Positions 39,786-49,232 of a stretch of DNA of 64,000 nucleotides are shown here, one piece after another (within the stretch, counting starts at the first letter, position 1; the number at the start of each line of letters is the position of its first letter). This stretch comes from Schauerella fraxinea. Lineage in GTDB: Bacteria > Pseudomonadota > Gammaproteobacteria > Burkholderiales > Burkholderiaceae_B. The notes beneath the pieces were generated by a model. It was given only the letters and a program-made list of their open reading frames with translations. It was not told where the DNA came from and did no database searches. The stretch covers positions 248,001 to 312,000 of the forward strand of contig JAVDKK010000003.1 in the NCBI GenBank assembly GCA_030849945.1. Reading direction: 5' to 3'. A program made the position numbers and the translations under genes.

Positions 39786-40816
39786 TCGCCACGCTTGCCG
39801 CCTCGATGGGCCTGAACCCAGGCGACGCCGCATTCTGGATGCCGCTCGCGTTCATGGGGATGTTGTTTTTGCTGGTGCTGGCGGGTACCGTCTTCGACGG
39901 CTTCGATATCGGCGTCGGCATCCTTTTGGCTTGGGCGCCGGCGGAAGAACGCGGCCGCATGATGAATCTGCTCAGCCCGTGGCGTGACGCCAATGAATTC
40001 TGGCTGCTCCTAGGAGTTGGCCTGTTCGTGGCGGCGTTTCCTTTCGGTTGGGGGGCCGTGCTCGGCCAGTTGTACGGGCCGCTGACGGCGATGGTAATCG
40101 GCACCGTGCTGCGCTCGGCGTGCTTCGAGCTGCGCATCCGCGCCCGCACCGAACACAAATCGTGGTGGCTCTGGGGCTTCTGGGCGGGATCGGTGCTGAC
40201 GGCGTTCGGCCAGGGCATGGCGCTCGGGCGCATCGTTACCGGCTATCAAACGGTGGCGGGTTACGGTTGGTTTGCCGTTTTCGTCGGCTTTTGCGCCGTC
40301 GCCACCTATGTGCTGCTGGGTTCGAGTTGGGTGATCATGCGCGTGCGTGGCGCCTTGCAGCAGCGCGCGGCCAACTGGGGCCGGCATGCGGTGCGCTGGA
40401 CGGCCGCCGGCATGATCGCGATCGCGGTCACGCTGGGCCTGGCCAACCCGGGCATCTTCTATAAGTGGAGCAATCTGGCGCACATCGGCGTGGCGATGTT
40501 GACGTGGGTGCTGCTGCTGGGCTGCTTCGTGGCCATCGAGATGATCCTCACGCGGATTGTGGCGGGCCGTGTGCGCAGCTTGCGCGCCGCGCCGTTCCTG
40601 CTCTGCATCTGCCTCTTGGCCTTGATGGTGGGCGCGCTGGCGTTCAGCCTGTTCCCCTATCTGATTCTGGACGACCTCACGCTGTGGGATGCCGCCGCCA
40701 ACACCGATGTGCTGCGGCTGGTTCTGGTGGGCGTCGGCGTGGCGGTGCCGGTAATGCTGGTGTTCAACCTGCTGGCCTACCGCTCGGTGTTCAGCGACGA
40801 AGTGCTGCGCAACTGA
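39782..40816 (+). CDS. CydB-like subunit II of the cytochrome bd superfamily
   Basis: 344 residues with about eight membrane segments. The CydB motif VFDGFDIGVGILL (D39, D42) and SPWRDANEFWLLLGVGLFVAAFP (D69; the usual Trp before it is Arg68) are present, as are CFELRIRARTEHKSWWLWGF and the C-terminal FPYLILDDLTLWDAAAN. The start overlaps the cydA-like stop (ATGA), so the two are translated together. CydB carries no heme ligands even in normal oxidases. No small cydX-like frame was seen after it. Confidence 0.9.
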   Translation: MIATLAASMGLNPGDAAFWMPLAFMGMLFLLVLAGTVFDGFDIGVGILLAWAPAEERGRMMNLLSPWRDANEFWLLLGVGLFVAAFPFGWGAVLGQLYGPLTAMVIGTVLRSACFELRIRARTEHKSWWLWGFWAGSVLTAFGQGMALGRIVTGYQTVAGYGWFAVFVGFCAVATYVLLGSSWVIMRVRGALQQRAANWGRHAVRWTAAGMIAIAVTLGLANPGIFYKWSNLAHIGVAMLTWVLLLGCFVAIEMILTRIVAGRVRSLRAAPFLLCICLLALMVGALAFSLFPYLILDDLTLWDAAANTDVLRLVLVGVGVAVPVMLVFNLLAYRSVFSDEVLRN

Positions 40817-40849
40817 GGGCTCGGCCTGGCGCTGCCGGAGTCTCGTTTT

Positions 40850-42298
40850 TCAGGCGTGCAATGCCGGCGTGGGCGTATCGGCCGCCAACGGCAACGTGAT
40901 CACCACTTGCAGGCCGCCTGTGTCGGCATTGGCCAGCACCAATTCGCCGCGATGGGCGCGAACGATGGCATCCACGAGCGCCAGGCCGAGTCCCACACTG
41001 CCCGTGCGGGTGCGGGCATCGTCCAGCCGGGCAAACGGCCGCAGTGCCTCAGTGCGCCGGTCGGGCGCAATTCCTTCGCCATGATCGCGCACCGTGAGGC
41101 GCACCGTATCTTCCAGACGTTCCAGTTGCACCTCGACCGGCGGCGCGCCGTGGTGCAAGGCGTTGCCGATCAGGTTGTCCAACAGACGCGCCAGGGCAAC
41201 GGCATCGCCTTGTATGGTGATCGTGCGTTCGGGCAACGGCGTGAGCACCACGGGGCTGCCCACGCTGGTCCAGGCCGTGACGCGTTCGGGTAGCCACTCG
41301 TTGAGCAGCATGGGGGCGAAGCGGTAGGTGCCGGGGTCGGTGCCGCGCACGAAGCCGATGAACTGATCGACCATGCGTTGCATGTCCTGAAGATCGTGCC
41401 GCAAGCCGGTTTGCAGTGCCGGATCGTCGGCCATCTCGATGCGCAGCCACATGCGCGAGAGCGGGCCTTTCAGATCGTGCGGCAGGCCGGCGAGCAGCGT
41501 GCGGCGTACGGATTCGGCTTCGGCCAAGGCATCGAGCATCGCGTTGAATCGCTCGCCCAACGCGCGCGTTTCGAAGGGGCCGGAGGGCGACACGCGTTGC
41601 GGCTTGCCTTCGCCCAACCGGTCGGCCGCCTCGGCGAGCCGGGTGAGGGGACGCGCGATGTGCCAGGAAAACGTGGCCGCCAAGAGCAGCAACACGCCCA
41701 GCCCGCCCAGCCACACCACGATCAAGGGGGTGGATATGGGTGGATCGAGACGCTCGAGCGGAATCACCAGCCATTCGCGCAATTGCGGGCCGTCGTCGGT
41801 ACTCGTATTGGGGGCGAGCGAAATGAATACTTCCGGGTCGGGCCCGCGCGAGAGGGCCACGCGCGTGCCGTCATTGAGTTGCGCATTGAGTTGGCGTACG
41901 AGCGAGCGCAGGTCGCGGCGCACGTCGTCGGGCGGCGGCGGTGGCAGCATATCGCCGTCCTCGCGGCGCCGCCATTGGCGTTGCAGACGGGCCTCGGCGG
42001 GGAGGGTGCGCGACCACAGGCGCCACTGGTTTTGCGAGGCGTTGCGCACGAACTCGGCCCGCTCTTCGGCCGGTACCTGGGACACGGCCGCGCGCAGGGT
42101 GCGGATCGTGGTGACGATGTAGTCGAGCGCCACCTCTTCCATGAACTTGTCGCGGTAGTACGAGACGGTGGTCAACGTGGCGGCCTGGGCCACGAGCACC
42201 GTACCCAGCACCAGCAACGTCAGGCGGCCCCGCAAGGACTTGGGCAGAAATCGCCGGCTATGCCGCCATGAGCGATGGAACCACGACGACCACGCCAT
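40850..42298 (-). CDS. EnvZ-type sensor histidine kinase
   Basis: 482 residues: first membrane helix about 22-44, a periplasmic loop of about 140 residues with a run of six prolines (120-124 region), second helix about 188-210, HAMP, then the H-box LPHDLKGPLSRMWLR with phosphoacceptor His274, N-box NLIGNALHHG, G1 DHGEGI and G2 GSVGLGLALV. It should phosphorylate the response regulator encoded just before it, with which it shares a TGATG stop/start overlap. Signal unknown. Confidence 0.94.
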   Translation of the reverse strand: MAWSSWFHRSWRHSRRFLPKSLRGRLTLLVLGTVLVAQAATLTTVSYYRDKFMEEVALDYIVTTIRTLRAAVSQVPAEERAEFVRNASQNQWRLWSRTLPAEARLQRQWRRREDGDMLPPPPPDDVRRDLRSLVRQLNAQLNDGTRVALSRGPDPEVFISLAPNTSTDDGPQLREWLVIPLERLDPPISTPLIVVWLGGLGVLLLLAATFSWHIARPLTRLAEAADRLGEGKPQRVSPSGPFETRALGERFNAMLDALAEAESVRRTLLAGLPHDLKGPLSRMWLRIEMADDPALQTGLRHDLQDMQRMVDQFIGFVRGTDPGTYRFAPMLLNEWLPERVTAWTSVGSPVVLTPLPERTITIQGDAVALARLLDNLIGNALHHGAPPVEVQLERLEDTVRLTVRDHGEGIAPDRRTEALRPFARLDDARTRTGSVGLGLALVDAIVRAHRGELVLANADTGGLQVVITLPLAADTPTPALHA

Positions 42299-42999
42299 CA
42301 GGGGGCAAACCGGTAACCGATACCCCAGACAGTCTGAATCCAGCGGGGTTGCTTGGGATCCACCTCGATGGCGCGGCGCAGCCGCAGCACGGCGATATCG
42401 ATGGCCCGGTCGTTGCGCTCGCCGGCGTCGTCGTCACGCGCCAGCGCCAGCAGGCGTTCGCGCGATAGCGGTTTGCCCGCATTGCGCACCAGCGCCTCGA
42501 GCAGATTGATTTCGCCGCCGGTGAGTTTGACCTGCACCCCTTCGCGTGAGAGTTGGCGCTGGACGGGGTCGAACGTGAACGGGCCGAAATTGACCGGTGC
42601 ATCCTTCGTGAGCGCCGATGGGCCACGCTTGCGGCGCAGCACCGCCTCGACGCGGGCCAGCAACTCGCGCGGGTCGAATGGCTTACCCAGGTAGTCGTCG
42701 GCACCGGCCTCCAGGCCGATGATGCGATCGACCGCTTCGTCGCGCGCGGTGAGCAGAATGACGGGAATATCTTCGCCCTGTTCGCGCAGACGGCGGCAGG
42801 CGTCGGCACCGTCGCCCGCGGGCAACATGCGATCGAGCACGATGAGATCGGGGCTGTAGCGAATGATGCGCTCGGCCAGATCGTTGGCATCGGGCGCCAG
42901 CAGGGTGTCGTAGCCGTGACGATTGAGATAATCGGCCAGCAACTGACGGAGTGCCGGATCGTCGTCGACGACCAGTAATTTTGTGTGAGGGGCGTCCAT
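42298..42999 (-). CDS. OmpR-family response regulator
   Basis: 233 residues. The receiver domain shows VVDDDPALRQLL, phosphoacceptor D56 in LIVLDRMLP, and YLGKPFDPRELLARV with the conserved Lys. The C-terminal winged helix ends in RWIQTVWGIGYRFAP, close to OmpR itself (PRYIQTVWGLGYVF). First gene of a two-gene operon with the kinase. The next gene upstream encodes an outer-membrane barrel protein read divergently, a possible target. Confidence 0.95.
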   Translation of the reverse strand: MDAPHTKLLVVDDDPALRQLLADYLNRHGYDTLLAPDANDLAERIIRYSPDLIVLDRMLPAGDGADACRRLREQGEDIPVILLTARDEAVDRIIGLEAGADDYLGKPFDPRELLARVEAVLRRKRGPSALTKDAPVNFGPFTFDPVQRQLSREGVQVKLTGGEINLLEALVRNAGKPLSRERLLALARDDDAGERNDRAIDIAVLRLRRAIEVDPKQPRWIQTVWGIGYRFAP

Positions 43000-43162
43000 G
43001 CGGCATCATCGCCTCTCAGCGCCCGGGGAGCAAGCGCGCGAAACCGTTTGAAATGAACACGGGCGCAGCGAAGGGCGCCCGGTTCTGCTGCAGTGCAGCG
43101 TTCGATGACGTAAACTGAATCGATTCCCCCGTTCGCTTTCGTTCGCTTTTTTCGAGGCGCTA

Positions 43163-44446
43163 GTGACCCCTATTTCTCAGCTCTCTTTACGCTCTTCGAC
43201 CGCGCGTCGCGCGGATGACCGTTCGCGCCCGTTGCTTTGCGCGGGCGTGTTGGCGGGAGCGCTGCTGGGAATGGCGTTCGCAGGCGGCGCCGCTTGGGCG
43301 CAAAGTAATCTGGGCATCGGCGTGCTGGCGCCTGCGTTGCCGATGCCGATCGAGGCCCCGGAACCGGTCGCCATGGCGATCGAGCCCCTCGATCCCACCG
43401 TCTGCGCGCGTGAAGCCGGCGGCGGGCTCAAGCTCGATGGCGTGGTGGTGGGCGGCGATGAGATCGACAACATGGCGCAGGCGCGTTGCCGCCTGGGCAA
43501 CGAGGCCGTCGTGGCGGAAGCCGACGCGGCCTATGTGCTCGAACTCACGCCGGAAGAACGACACGCCGCGGCCGACAAGGTCATCATGCCCACGCCCCGG
43601 CGCACGCAACGCAAGTGGCTCGGTTCGCTCACCCCGCAGACCGGTGTGACGACCGATACGCGCACGATGACGTACCGCAATGAGAGCGGCCAGACTGTCG
43701 CGGTAGGGAGCCTGGCCTCGAATACGCCGTGGTGGGGGCAGTCGACCCAGATCGGTGGAGTGCAGCTTTCGAACTGGTCGTCTTCTTCGGCGCGCACGCT
43801 GTCGCAAGGCCAGTTTGGCTATTCGTCGATGGTGGGCCGGATCGACAACACCGATCTGTCCGCCGGTGCGGGCAAGCTCGACTACGGCGCCACGGCCGGC
43901 AGCAGCAGTCTGCGCTATGGCGTCACGCCTTCGATGACGCTCGAAAGCCAGGTCGAAACGGCCCCCACGCTCACCGCGATGGGATTGGGCACCACCTACA
44001 CCGCTGGCACCTTGGGCACGTTCCAGGTGGGCGCCACGCAAAGCACGTATGAACGGTCGGATGCGCGCCGCTACCGGCTGGGCTATTCGGTCGATCTCGC
44101 CCACTCGGTCACCGTCAGCTACGTCAACGAACAGATCGATCAAGGCTTCTCGGATCTCGCCACCTACGAAGATGGTGCGGCGGGTGCGCGTCAAACGCGC
44201 AATACGCTGACGGCCGGTGTGCCGATCAGCGGCTGGGGTACCTTCAGCGGCACGTATTCCGGTCTGCAGGAAAACAATGCCTCGGCCGAACGCCGCTACG
44301 GCGTGCAGCACAGCATGGCCCTGGCGCCGCGCGTACGCATGGCGCTGGGTGCCGATCGCGAGGTCGTGTCGGGCGAATACAAGATGGGCGTCAAGCTCAC
44401 GATGCCGGTGGATGATTTTATGGGCACGCTCGGTTTGGGCTGGTGA
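43163..44446 (+). CDS. Putative outer-membrane beta-barrel protein, usher-like
   Basis: 427 residues from a GTG start, with a signal peptide ending near AAWAQ (about 47). After a periplasmic N-part with two cysteines, the rest alternates as beta-strands and ends in GLGW, an aromatic C-terminus typical of outer-membrane proteins. Segments such as SLRYGVTPSMTLESQVE, GLGTTYTAGTLGTFQVG and VSYVNEQIDQGFSDLA resemble strands of fimbrial ushers, but the length is about half and no chaperone or fimbrin gene is near. Function unknown. Divergent from the ompR-like regulator. Confidence 0.75.
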   Translation: MTPISQLSLRSSTARRADDRSRPLLCAGVLAGALLGMAFAGGAAWAQSNLGIGVLAPALPMPIEAPEPVAMAIEPLDPTVCAREAGGGLKLDGVVVGGDEIDNMAQARCRLGNEAVVAEADAAYVLELTPEERHAAADKVIMPTPRRTQRKWLGSLTPQTGVTTDTRTMTYRNESGQTVAVGSLASNTPWWGQSTQIGGVQLSNWSSSSARTLSQGQFGYSSMVGRIDNTDLSAGAGKLDYGATAGSSSLRYGVTPSMTLESQVETAPTLTAMGLGTTYTAGTLGTFQVGATQSTYERSDARRYRLGYSVDLAHSVTVSYVNEQIDQGFSDLATYEDGAAGARQTRNTLTAGVPISGWGTFSGTYSGLQENNASAERRYGVQHSMALAPRVRMALGADREVVSGEYKMGVKLTMPVDDFMGTLGLGW

Positions 44447-44488
44447 GGCGGTTTACACTCTCGACCATGATGCTTTTCTTGATCCCCC

Positions 44489-46324
44489 ATGTCTGATGTT
44501 GACGTAGATTCGCGCGCCCTCGAGATTCTGCAGCGGGTATTTGGCTACGAATCGTTCCGGGGCGACCAGCATGCGATCGTCGATCATGTGATCGCCGGCG
44601 GCGACGCCTTGGTGCTCATGCCCACCGGCGGTGGCAAATCCCTCTGTTACCAAGTGCCGGCGCTCGCTCGGCCCGGTACCGGCATTGTGGTGTCGCCCTT
44701 GATCGCATTGATGCAGGATCAGGTCGATGCGCTCACCGAATTGGGCGTGCGCGCCGAGTTTCTCAATTCCACTCAAGACTGGAAAGTCGCGCGCGAAGTC
44801 GAACAGGCATTCCTGGCCGGCGACCTCGATCTGCTCTACGTCGCACCCGAACGCTTGCTGACCGATCGCTGCCTGAACATGCTCTCGGATGGCCGCATTT
44901 CGCTGTTTGCCATCGACGAGGCCCATTGCGTCTCGCAGTGGGGTCACGACTTCCGGCCCGAGTATCTCGGGCTGTCGATGTTGCATGAGCGCTGGCCCGA
45001 CGTGCCGCGCATCGCACTCACGGCCACTGCCACTGCCGAGACGCGCGTCGAGATCGCGCAGCGTCTGTCGCTGGATCATGCCGAACATTTCGTCGCCAGT
45101 TTCGACCGTCCCAACATCCGCTATCGCATCGTCGAGAAAAACGATGTGCGCCGCCAACTCATCGAGTTGATTCGCACCGAGCACGCGGGCGAGGCCGGCG
45201 TGGTGTATTGCCTGTCGCGCTCGCGCGTGGAAGATACCGCCGAATTTCTGTGTTCGCAGGGCGTCAATGCCCTGCATTACCACGCAGGGTTGAGCCCGGC
45301 GGTGCGGGCGCAAAATCAGTCCAGGTTTTTGCGCGAAGACGGCATCGTGATGGTGGCCACCATTGCGTTCGGCATGGGCATCGATAAGCCCGACGTGCGA
45401 TTTGTGGCGCATATCGATTTGCCTAAATCGGTGGAAGGCTACTACCAGGAAACCGGCCGCGCCGGCCGTGACGGCTTGCCTGCCACGGCATGGCTGGCCT
45501 ATGGCCTGCAGGACGTGGTGCAACAGCGCCGCATGATCGACGAGTCGCCTGGCGACGATGCCTATCGCCGTCGCCTGGGGCAGCAGCTCGATGCGATGCT
45601 GGGCTTGTGCGAAACGGTCACGTGTCGGCGCGTGCGTCTGCTCGAATACTTCGGCCAGCACACCGGCCCCTGCGGCAATTGCGATGTGTGCCTCGATCCG
45701 CCGGAGGCCTGGGACGGCACCGTGGCCGCGCAGAAAGTGCTGTCGGCTGTGTATCGCTTGTGGAAGGAACGCGGGCAGCGCTATGGCGCGGGCCACATCA
45801 TCGATATCCTGCGCGGCAAATCGAACGAGCGCATCAAGCAATCGTCGCACGATCAGTTGAGCGTGTTCGGCATCGGCGCCGATCTATCCGATCAAGCCTG
45901 GCGCGGGGTGTTGCGGCAATTGCTGGCGCAGCGTTTATTGGCCGTTGACCATGACGGTTTCGGCACGCTGATGCTTACCGAAGACAGCCGGGCGGTGTTG
46001 AAGGGCGAGCGGCAATTGATGCTGCGCCGTGAATCGGAAAAGGCCGCGCGCAGTACGCGTGTGGGGACGCGCAGCCGCGCCGATGCGATCGTGTTGCCCG
46101 GCGAAGCGCAAACGCGCTTTGAGGCATTGCGCACCTGGCGTGGCGAAGTGGCGCGCAGCCACGGCGTGCCGGCGTATGTGATCTTTCACGACGCCACGTT
46201 GCGCGAGATCGCCTTGGCCGAACCGGCCTCGCTCGACGATCTGGCGCATATCAGCGGTGTGGGCGCCCGTAAGCTCGAAGCCTATGGCGAAGATATCCTG
46301 CGCGAAGTGGCGCGCGGCGCGTGA
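44489..46324 (+). CDS. recQ: ATP-dependent DNA helicase RecQ
   Basis: 611 residues. Superfamily 2 helicase motifs: Walker A PTGGGKSLCYQVPA, DEAH box IDEAHCVSQWGHDFRPEY, TATAT, and ATIAFGMGIDKPDVRFV, GYYQETGRAGRDG. The zinc module is CRRVRLLEYFGQHTGPCGNCDVC (in blocks), then a winged helix and a C-terminal HRDC domain (about 530-605). It unwinds DNA 3'-5' for recombination and fork repair. The GNAT gene overlaps its stop (GTGA). Confidence 0.97.
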   Translation: MSDVDVDSRALEILQRVFGYESFRGDQHAIVDHVIAGGDALVLMPTGGGKSLCYQVPALARPGTGIVVSPLIALMQDQVDALTELGVRAEFLNSTQDWKVAREVEQAFLAGDLDLLYVAPERLLTDRCLNMLSDGRISLFAIDEAHCVSQWGHDFRPEYLGLSMLHERWPDVPRIALTATATAETRVEIAQRLSLDHAEHFVASFDRPNIRYRIVEKNDVRRQLIELIRTEHAGEAGVVYCLSRSRVEDTAEFLCSQGVNALHYHAGLSPAVRAQNQSRFLREDGIVMVATIAFGMGIDKPDVRFVAHIDLPKSVEGYYQETGRAGRDGLPATAWLAYGLQDVVQQRRMIDESPGDDAYRRRLGQQLDAMLGLCETVTCRRVRLLEYFGQHTGPCGNCDVCLDPPEAWDGTVAAQKVLSAVYRLWKERGQRYGAGHIIDILRGKSNERIKQSSHDQLSVFGIGADLSDQAWRGVLRQLLAQRLLAVDHDGFGTLMLTEDSRAVLKGERQLMLRRESEKAARSTRVGTRSRADAIVLPGEAQTRFEALRTWRGEVARSHGVPAYVIFHDATLREIALAEPASLDDLAHISGVGARKLEAYGEDILREVARGA

Positions 46325-46851
46325 TCGCGCGTGCCAATGATATCGAGGTCGGTCGCGGCAATGCGATCGAAATCGGCCGCGCCGACCAATCCGATGTTGA
46401 CGGCATCATGGCCCTTCAACTTGCCAATGAAGTCAGCAACGGTGGCACGCTGTCGGCGAGTTTGCCCCGCGCGCGCCTCCACGCGATGCTGCATGCAATG
46501 CCGCTGATGGTGGCGCGCGACCGCGGCCGCGTGGTCGGATTCTTGATGACGACCCCGCGCGAAATGAATAGCGATTTCGAGATCGTTCGCGCCACGTTCA
46601 ACGCGTATCCCGGGGCACCCGACGCCTATCTTTACGGCCCGGTTTGCGTGGATGCGCAGTACCGCGGCCGCGGATTGGCGCAAGCGATGTTCGATGCCTT
46701 GCGCGCATTGCTGCCGGGGCGACAAGGCATCCTCTTTATCCGCCGCGACAACGCCGCATCGCTCAACGCGCATGCGCGCATGGGCATGAACGAGGTGGCC
46801 GAATTTACGTTGAACGGTTCGGTGTTCGCGGTGTTGGCCTACACAGGCTGA
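46321..46851 (+). CDS. GNAT-family N-acetyltransferase
   Basis: 176 residues. The acetyl-CoA loop is VDAQYRGRGLAQAMFDAL (Q/RxxGxG/A type), preceded by DAYLYGPVCV and followed by FIRRDNAASLNAHARMGM. The acceptor is unknown. The GTG start at 46321 overlaps the recQ stop, so it is probably translated with recQ, though a functional link is not evident. Confidence 0.85.
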   Translation: MIARANDIEVGRGNAIEIGRADQSDVDGIMALQLANEVSNGGTLSASLPRARLHAMLHAMPLMVARDRGRVVGFLMTTPREMNSDFEIVRATFNAYPGAPDAYLYGPVCVDAQYRGRGLAQAMFDALRALLPGRQGILFIRRDNAASLNAHARMGMNEVAEFTLNGSVFAVLAYTG

Positions 46852-46939
46852 GGTAAAAGACATGAGCGACGTCCTCTGCGACGGTCGCTGGACTCGCGTG
46901 CCCTCGGCATGGCGGTTCTCGAGCCGATCAGCCGTTTAC

Positions 46940-46993
46940 GCTGTGCTTCAAGCCCTGCAGGTCCGCACGCAGTGCTTCGAGCCACGCAGGCCC
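46940..46993. repeat. Imperfect 25-bp direct repeat
   Basis: Two 25-bp stretches (46940-46964 and 46969-46993) match at about 20 positions around GTGCTTCnAGCC. They lie in the 189-bp gap between the convergent GNAT and ruvB genes, which otherwise shows nothing clear. Confidence 0.5.
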
Positions 46994-47040
46994 TCACCCG
47001 CGTTTACGCCGTGCAGCGGCTCACCGCCGCCGCACCACGC

Positions 47041-48108
47041 TCAACTGAACAGATCGCCCGCCAGGCCTTGCGCGGCAGGCGGGGTGAGTCCCAGGTGCCG
47101 CCAGGTGGTTTGCGTGGCCATGCGGCCGCGCGGCGTGCGTTGCAGATAGCCGTGCTGGATCAGATAGGGTTCAATCACATCCTCGATCGTGTCGCGCTCT
47201 TCGCCGATGGCGGCGGCAAGACTGTCCACGCCTACCGGGCCGCCGTCGAATTTGTGAATGATGGCTTCGAGCAGTTTGCGGTCCATCAGATCCAGCCCTT
47301 GCGGATCCACTTCCAGCATCGAAAGCGCGGCGCGCGCCACATCGGTATCGATCACGCCAGCCGCCTTGACCTGCGCGTAATCGCGTACGCGGCGCAACAG
47401 CCGATTGGCGATCCGGGGCGTGCCACGTGAACGGCGCGCAACCTCGGTGGCGCCTTCCGGTGTGAGCTCGACTTGCAGCAGGCCCGCGCTGCGCGTCACG
47501 ATGCTGGCCAGATCGTCCGCCGAGTAAAACTCCAGCCGCGACACGATCCCGAAGCGGTCGCGCAACGGGTTGGTGAGCATGCCGGCACGCGTGGTGGCGC
47601 CGATGAGTGTAAACGGCTGCAGATCGATCTTCACGCTGCGCGCGGCCGGGCCGTCGCCGATCAAAATATCGATCTGAAAGTCTTCCAATGCCGGATAGAG
47701 GATTTCCTCCACCACAGGGGAGAGCCGGTGGATTTCATCGATGAACAGCACATCGTTTTTTTCGAGATTGGTGAGCAATGCCGCCAGGTCGCCCGGGCGC
47801 TCGAGCACCGGGCCCGAGGTTTGACGCAACTGCACGCCCATCTCGTGCGCCACGATATGCGCCAAGGTGGTTTTGCCCAAGCCCGGCGGACCGAACAGCA
47901 GCACGTGGTCGAGCGACTCGCCGCGTTGCCGTGCGGCGGCGATGAAGATCTCGAGCTGCTCGCGCGCACGATGCTGGCCCACATACTCCTTGAGCACCTT
48001 GGGGCGCAAGGCACGTTCGATCGACTCCTCGTTGGGCGAAGACGCTTGCGGAGTCACGAGCCGGACGGGATCCGGGAGTGACGAGAGGGAGTCGGATTGA
48101 ATGGGCAT
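47041..48108 (-). CDS. ruvB: Holliday junction branch migration helicase RuvB
   Basis: 355-residue AAA+ motor. Walker A is FGPPGLGKTTLAH, Walker B LFIDEIHRLSP; also TLIGATTRAGMLTNPLRDRFG and the C-terminal winged helix with LIQHGYLQRTPRGR. It forms hexamers with RuvA that drive branch migration. ATG 48108 fits the family N-terminus. Unlike the common ruvCAB layout, it is separated from ruvA by an oppositely oriented ammonia-lyase gene. Confidence 0.97.
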   Translation of the reverse strand: MPIQSDSLSSLPDPVRLVTPQASSPNEESIERALRPKVLKEYVGQHRAREQLEIFIAAARQRGESLDHVLLFGPPGLGKTTLAHIVAHEMGVQLRQTSGPVLERPGDLAALLTNLEKNDVLFIDEIHRLSPVVEEILYPALEDFQIDILIGDGPAARSVKIDLQPFTLIGATTRAGMLTNPLRDRFGIVSRLEFYSADDLASIVTRSAGLLQVELTPEGATEVARRSRGTPRIANRLLRRVRDYAQVKAAGVIDTDVARAALSMLEVDPQGLDLMDRKLLEAIIHKFDGGPVGVDSLAAAIGEERDTIEDVIEPYLIQHGYLQRTPRGRMATQTTWRHLGLTPPAAQGLAGDLFS

Positions 48109-48244
48109 GTACGGGAATCTTGGAGACAGGTTGCAGACCGCAAAGTGCGGCTGCGGCACAAATCGTACACCAGCAAGTGGGCGTCAAATGTGCCGGAATG
48201 TCCTATCATGCGCCCTTTGCCGCTCACTCGTTCAAGGATGCAAG

Positions 48245-49213
48245 ATGGTCTCAGCACTGCCCACCTTCGATGATGTCGTCGCCGCCAGCCAGCGCCTGGC
48301 CGGTGTGGCGCATCGTACGCCGGTATTGACCTCGCACACGGCCGATGCCCGTGCGGGCGCGTCGCTGTTTTTCAAATGCGAAAACTATCAGCGCATGGGT
48401 GCATTCAAGTTTCGCGGCGGCTATAACGCGATCGCGAAGCTGAGCGACGCGCAGCGCCGCGCAGGCGTGGTGACGTTTTCGTCCGGTAACCATGCGCAGG
48501 CGATCGCACTGGCCGCGCAGATTCTGGGCGTCAAGGCCGTGATCATCATGCCGTTGGATGCCCCGGCCGCCAAGCGCGCCGCCACGGAAGGCTATGGCGG
48601 CGAAGTGGTCACCTACGATCGCTACAAGGAAGATCGCGAAGCCGTCGCGCGCCGCATCCAGGAAGAGCGTGGGATGACGTTGATCCCGCCTTACGATCAC
48701 GCGGATGTGGTGGCAGGCCAGGGCACGGCCGCACGCGAACTCTTCGAAGACGTTGGCGAGCTCGATTATTTGTTCGTGTGCCTGGGCGGGGGCGGCTTGT
48801 TATCCGGCAGCGCGCTGGCCGCACGCGCGCTGAGCCCGAATTGCAAAGTGATCGGCGTCGAACCCGAAGCGGGCAACGACGGTCAGCAGTCGTTTCGCAG
48901 CGGCAGCATCGTGCGTATCGACACGCCCAAGACGCTGGCCGACGGCGCGGCGACCACGCACCTGGGCGAGATCACGTTCGCACTGATCAAGGCGCATGTG
49001 GATGACATCGTCACCGTCAGCGATGCACAGCTCGTCACCATGCTGCGGTTTTTTGCCGAGCGGATGAAGATGGTGGTCGAGCCCACGGGTTGCCTGGGTG
49101 CGGCGGCCGCCATGTCGGGCGACTACCCGCTGGCCGGCAAGCGGGTAGGCATCATCATCAGCGGCGGCAACGTCGATCTGAAGAGCTACGGCGGGTTGTT
49201 GACCGGCGCGTGA
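48245..49213 (+). CDS. PLP-dependent threonine/serine dehydratase-type ammonia-lyase
   Basis: 322 residues, fold-type II PLP enzyme of the serine racemase/catabolic threonine dehydratase group. PLP lysine K55 is in GAFKFRGGYNA, SSGNHAQAIALAA holds the substrate loop, CLGGGGLLSG binds the PLP phosphate, and IISGGNVDL closes the fold. There is no C-terminal ACT domain, so it is not the biosynthetic IlvA. Threonine ammonia-lyase, threo-3-hydroxyaspartate ammonia-lyase and serine racemase are all possible. AAGGA lies 6 nt before the ATG at 48245. Confidence 0.9.
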   Translation: MVSALPTFDDVVAASQRLAGVAHRTPVLTSHTADARAGASLFFKCENYQRMGAFKFRGGYNAIAKLSDAQRRAGVVTFSSGNHAQAIALAAQILGVKAVIIMPLDAPAAKRAATEGYGGEVVTYDRYKEDREAVARRIQEERGMTLIPPYDHADVVAGQGTAARELFEDVGELDYLFVCLGGGGLLSGSALAARALSPNCKVIGVEPEAGNDGQQSFRSGSIVRIDTPKTLADGAATTHLGEITFALIKAHVDDIVTVSDAQLVTMLRFFAERMKMVVEPTGCLGAAAAMSGDYPLAGKRVGIIISGGNVDLKSYGGLLTGA

Positions 49214-49232
49214 TCGACTACCGCGTGATGGA

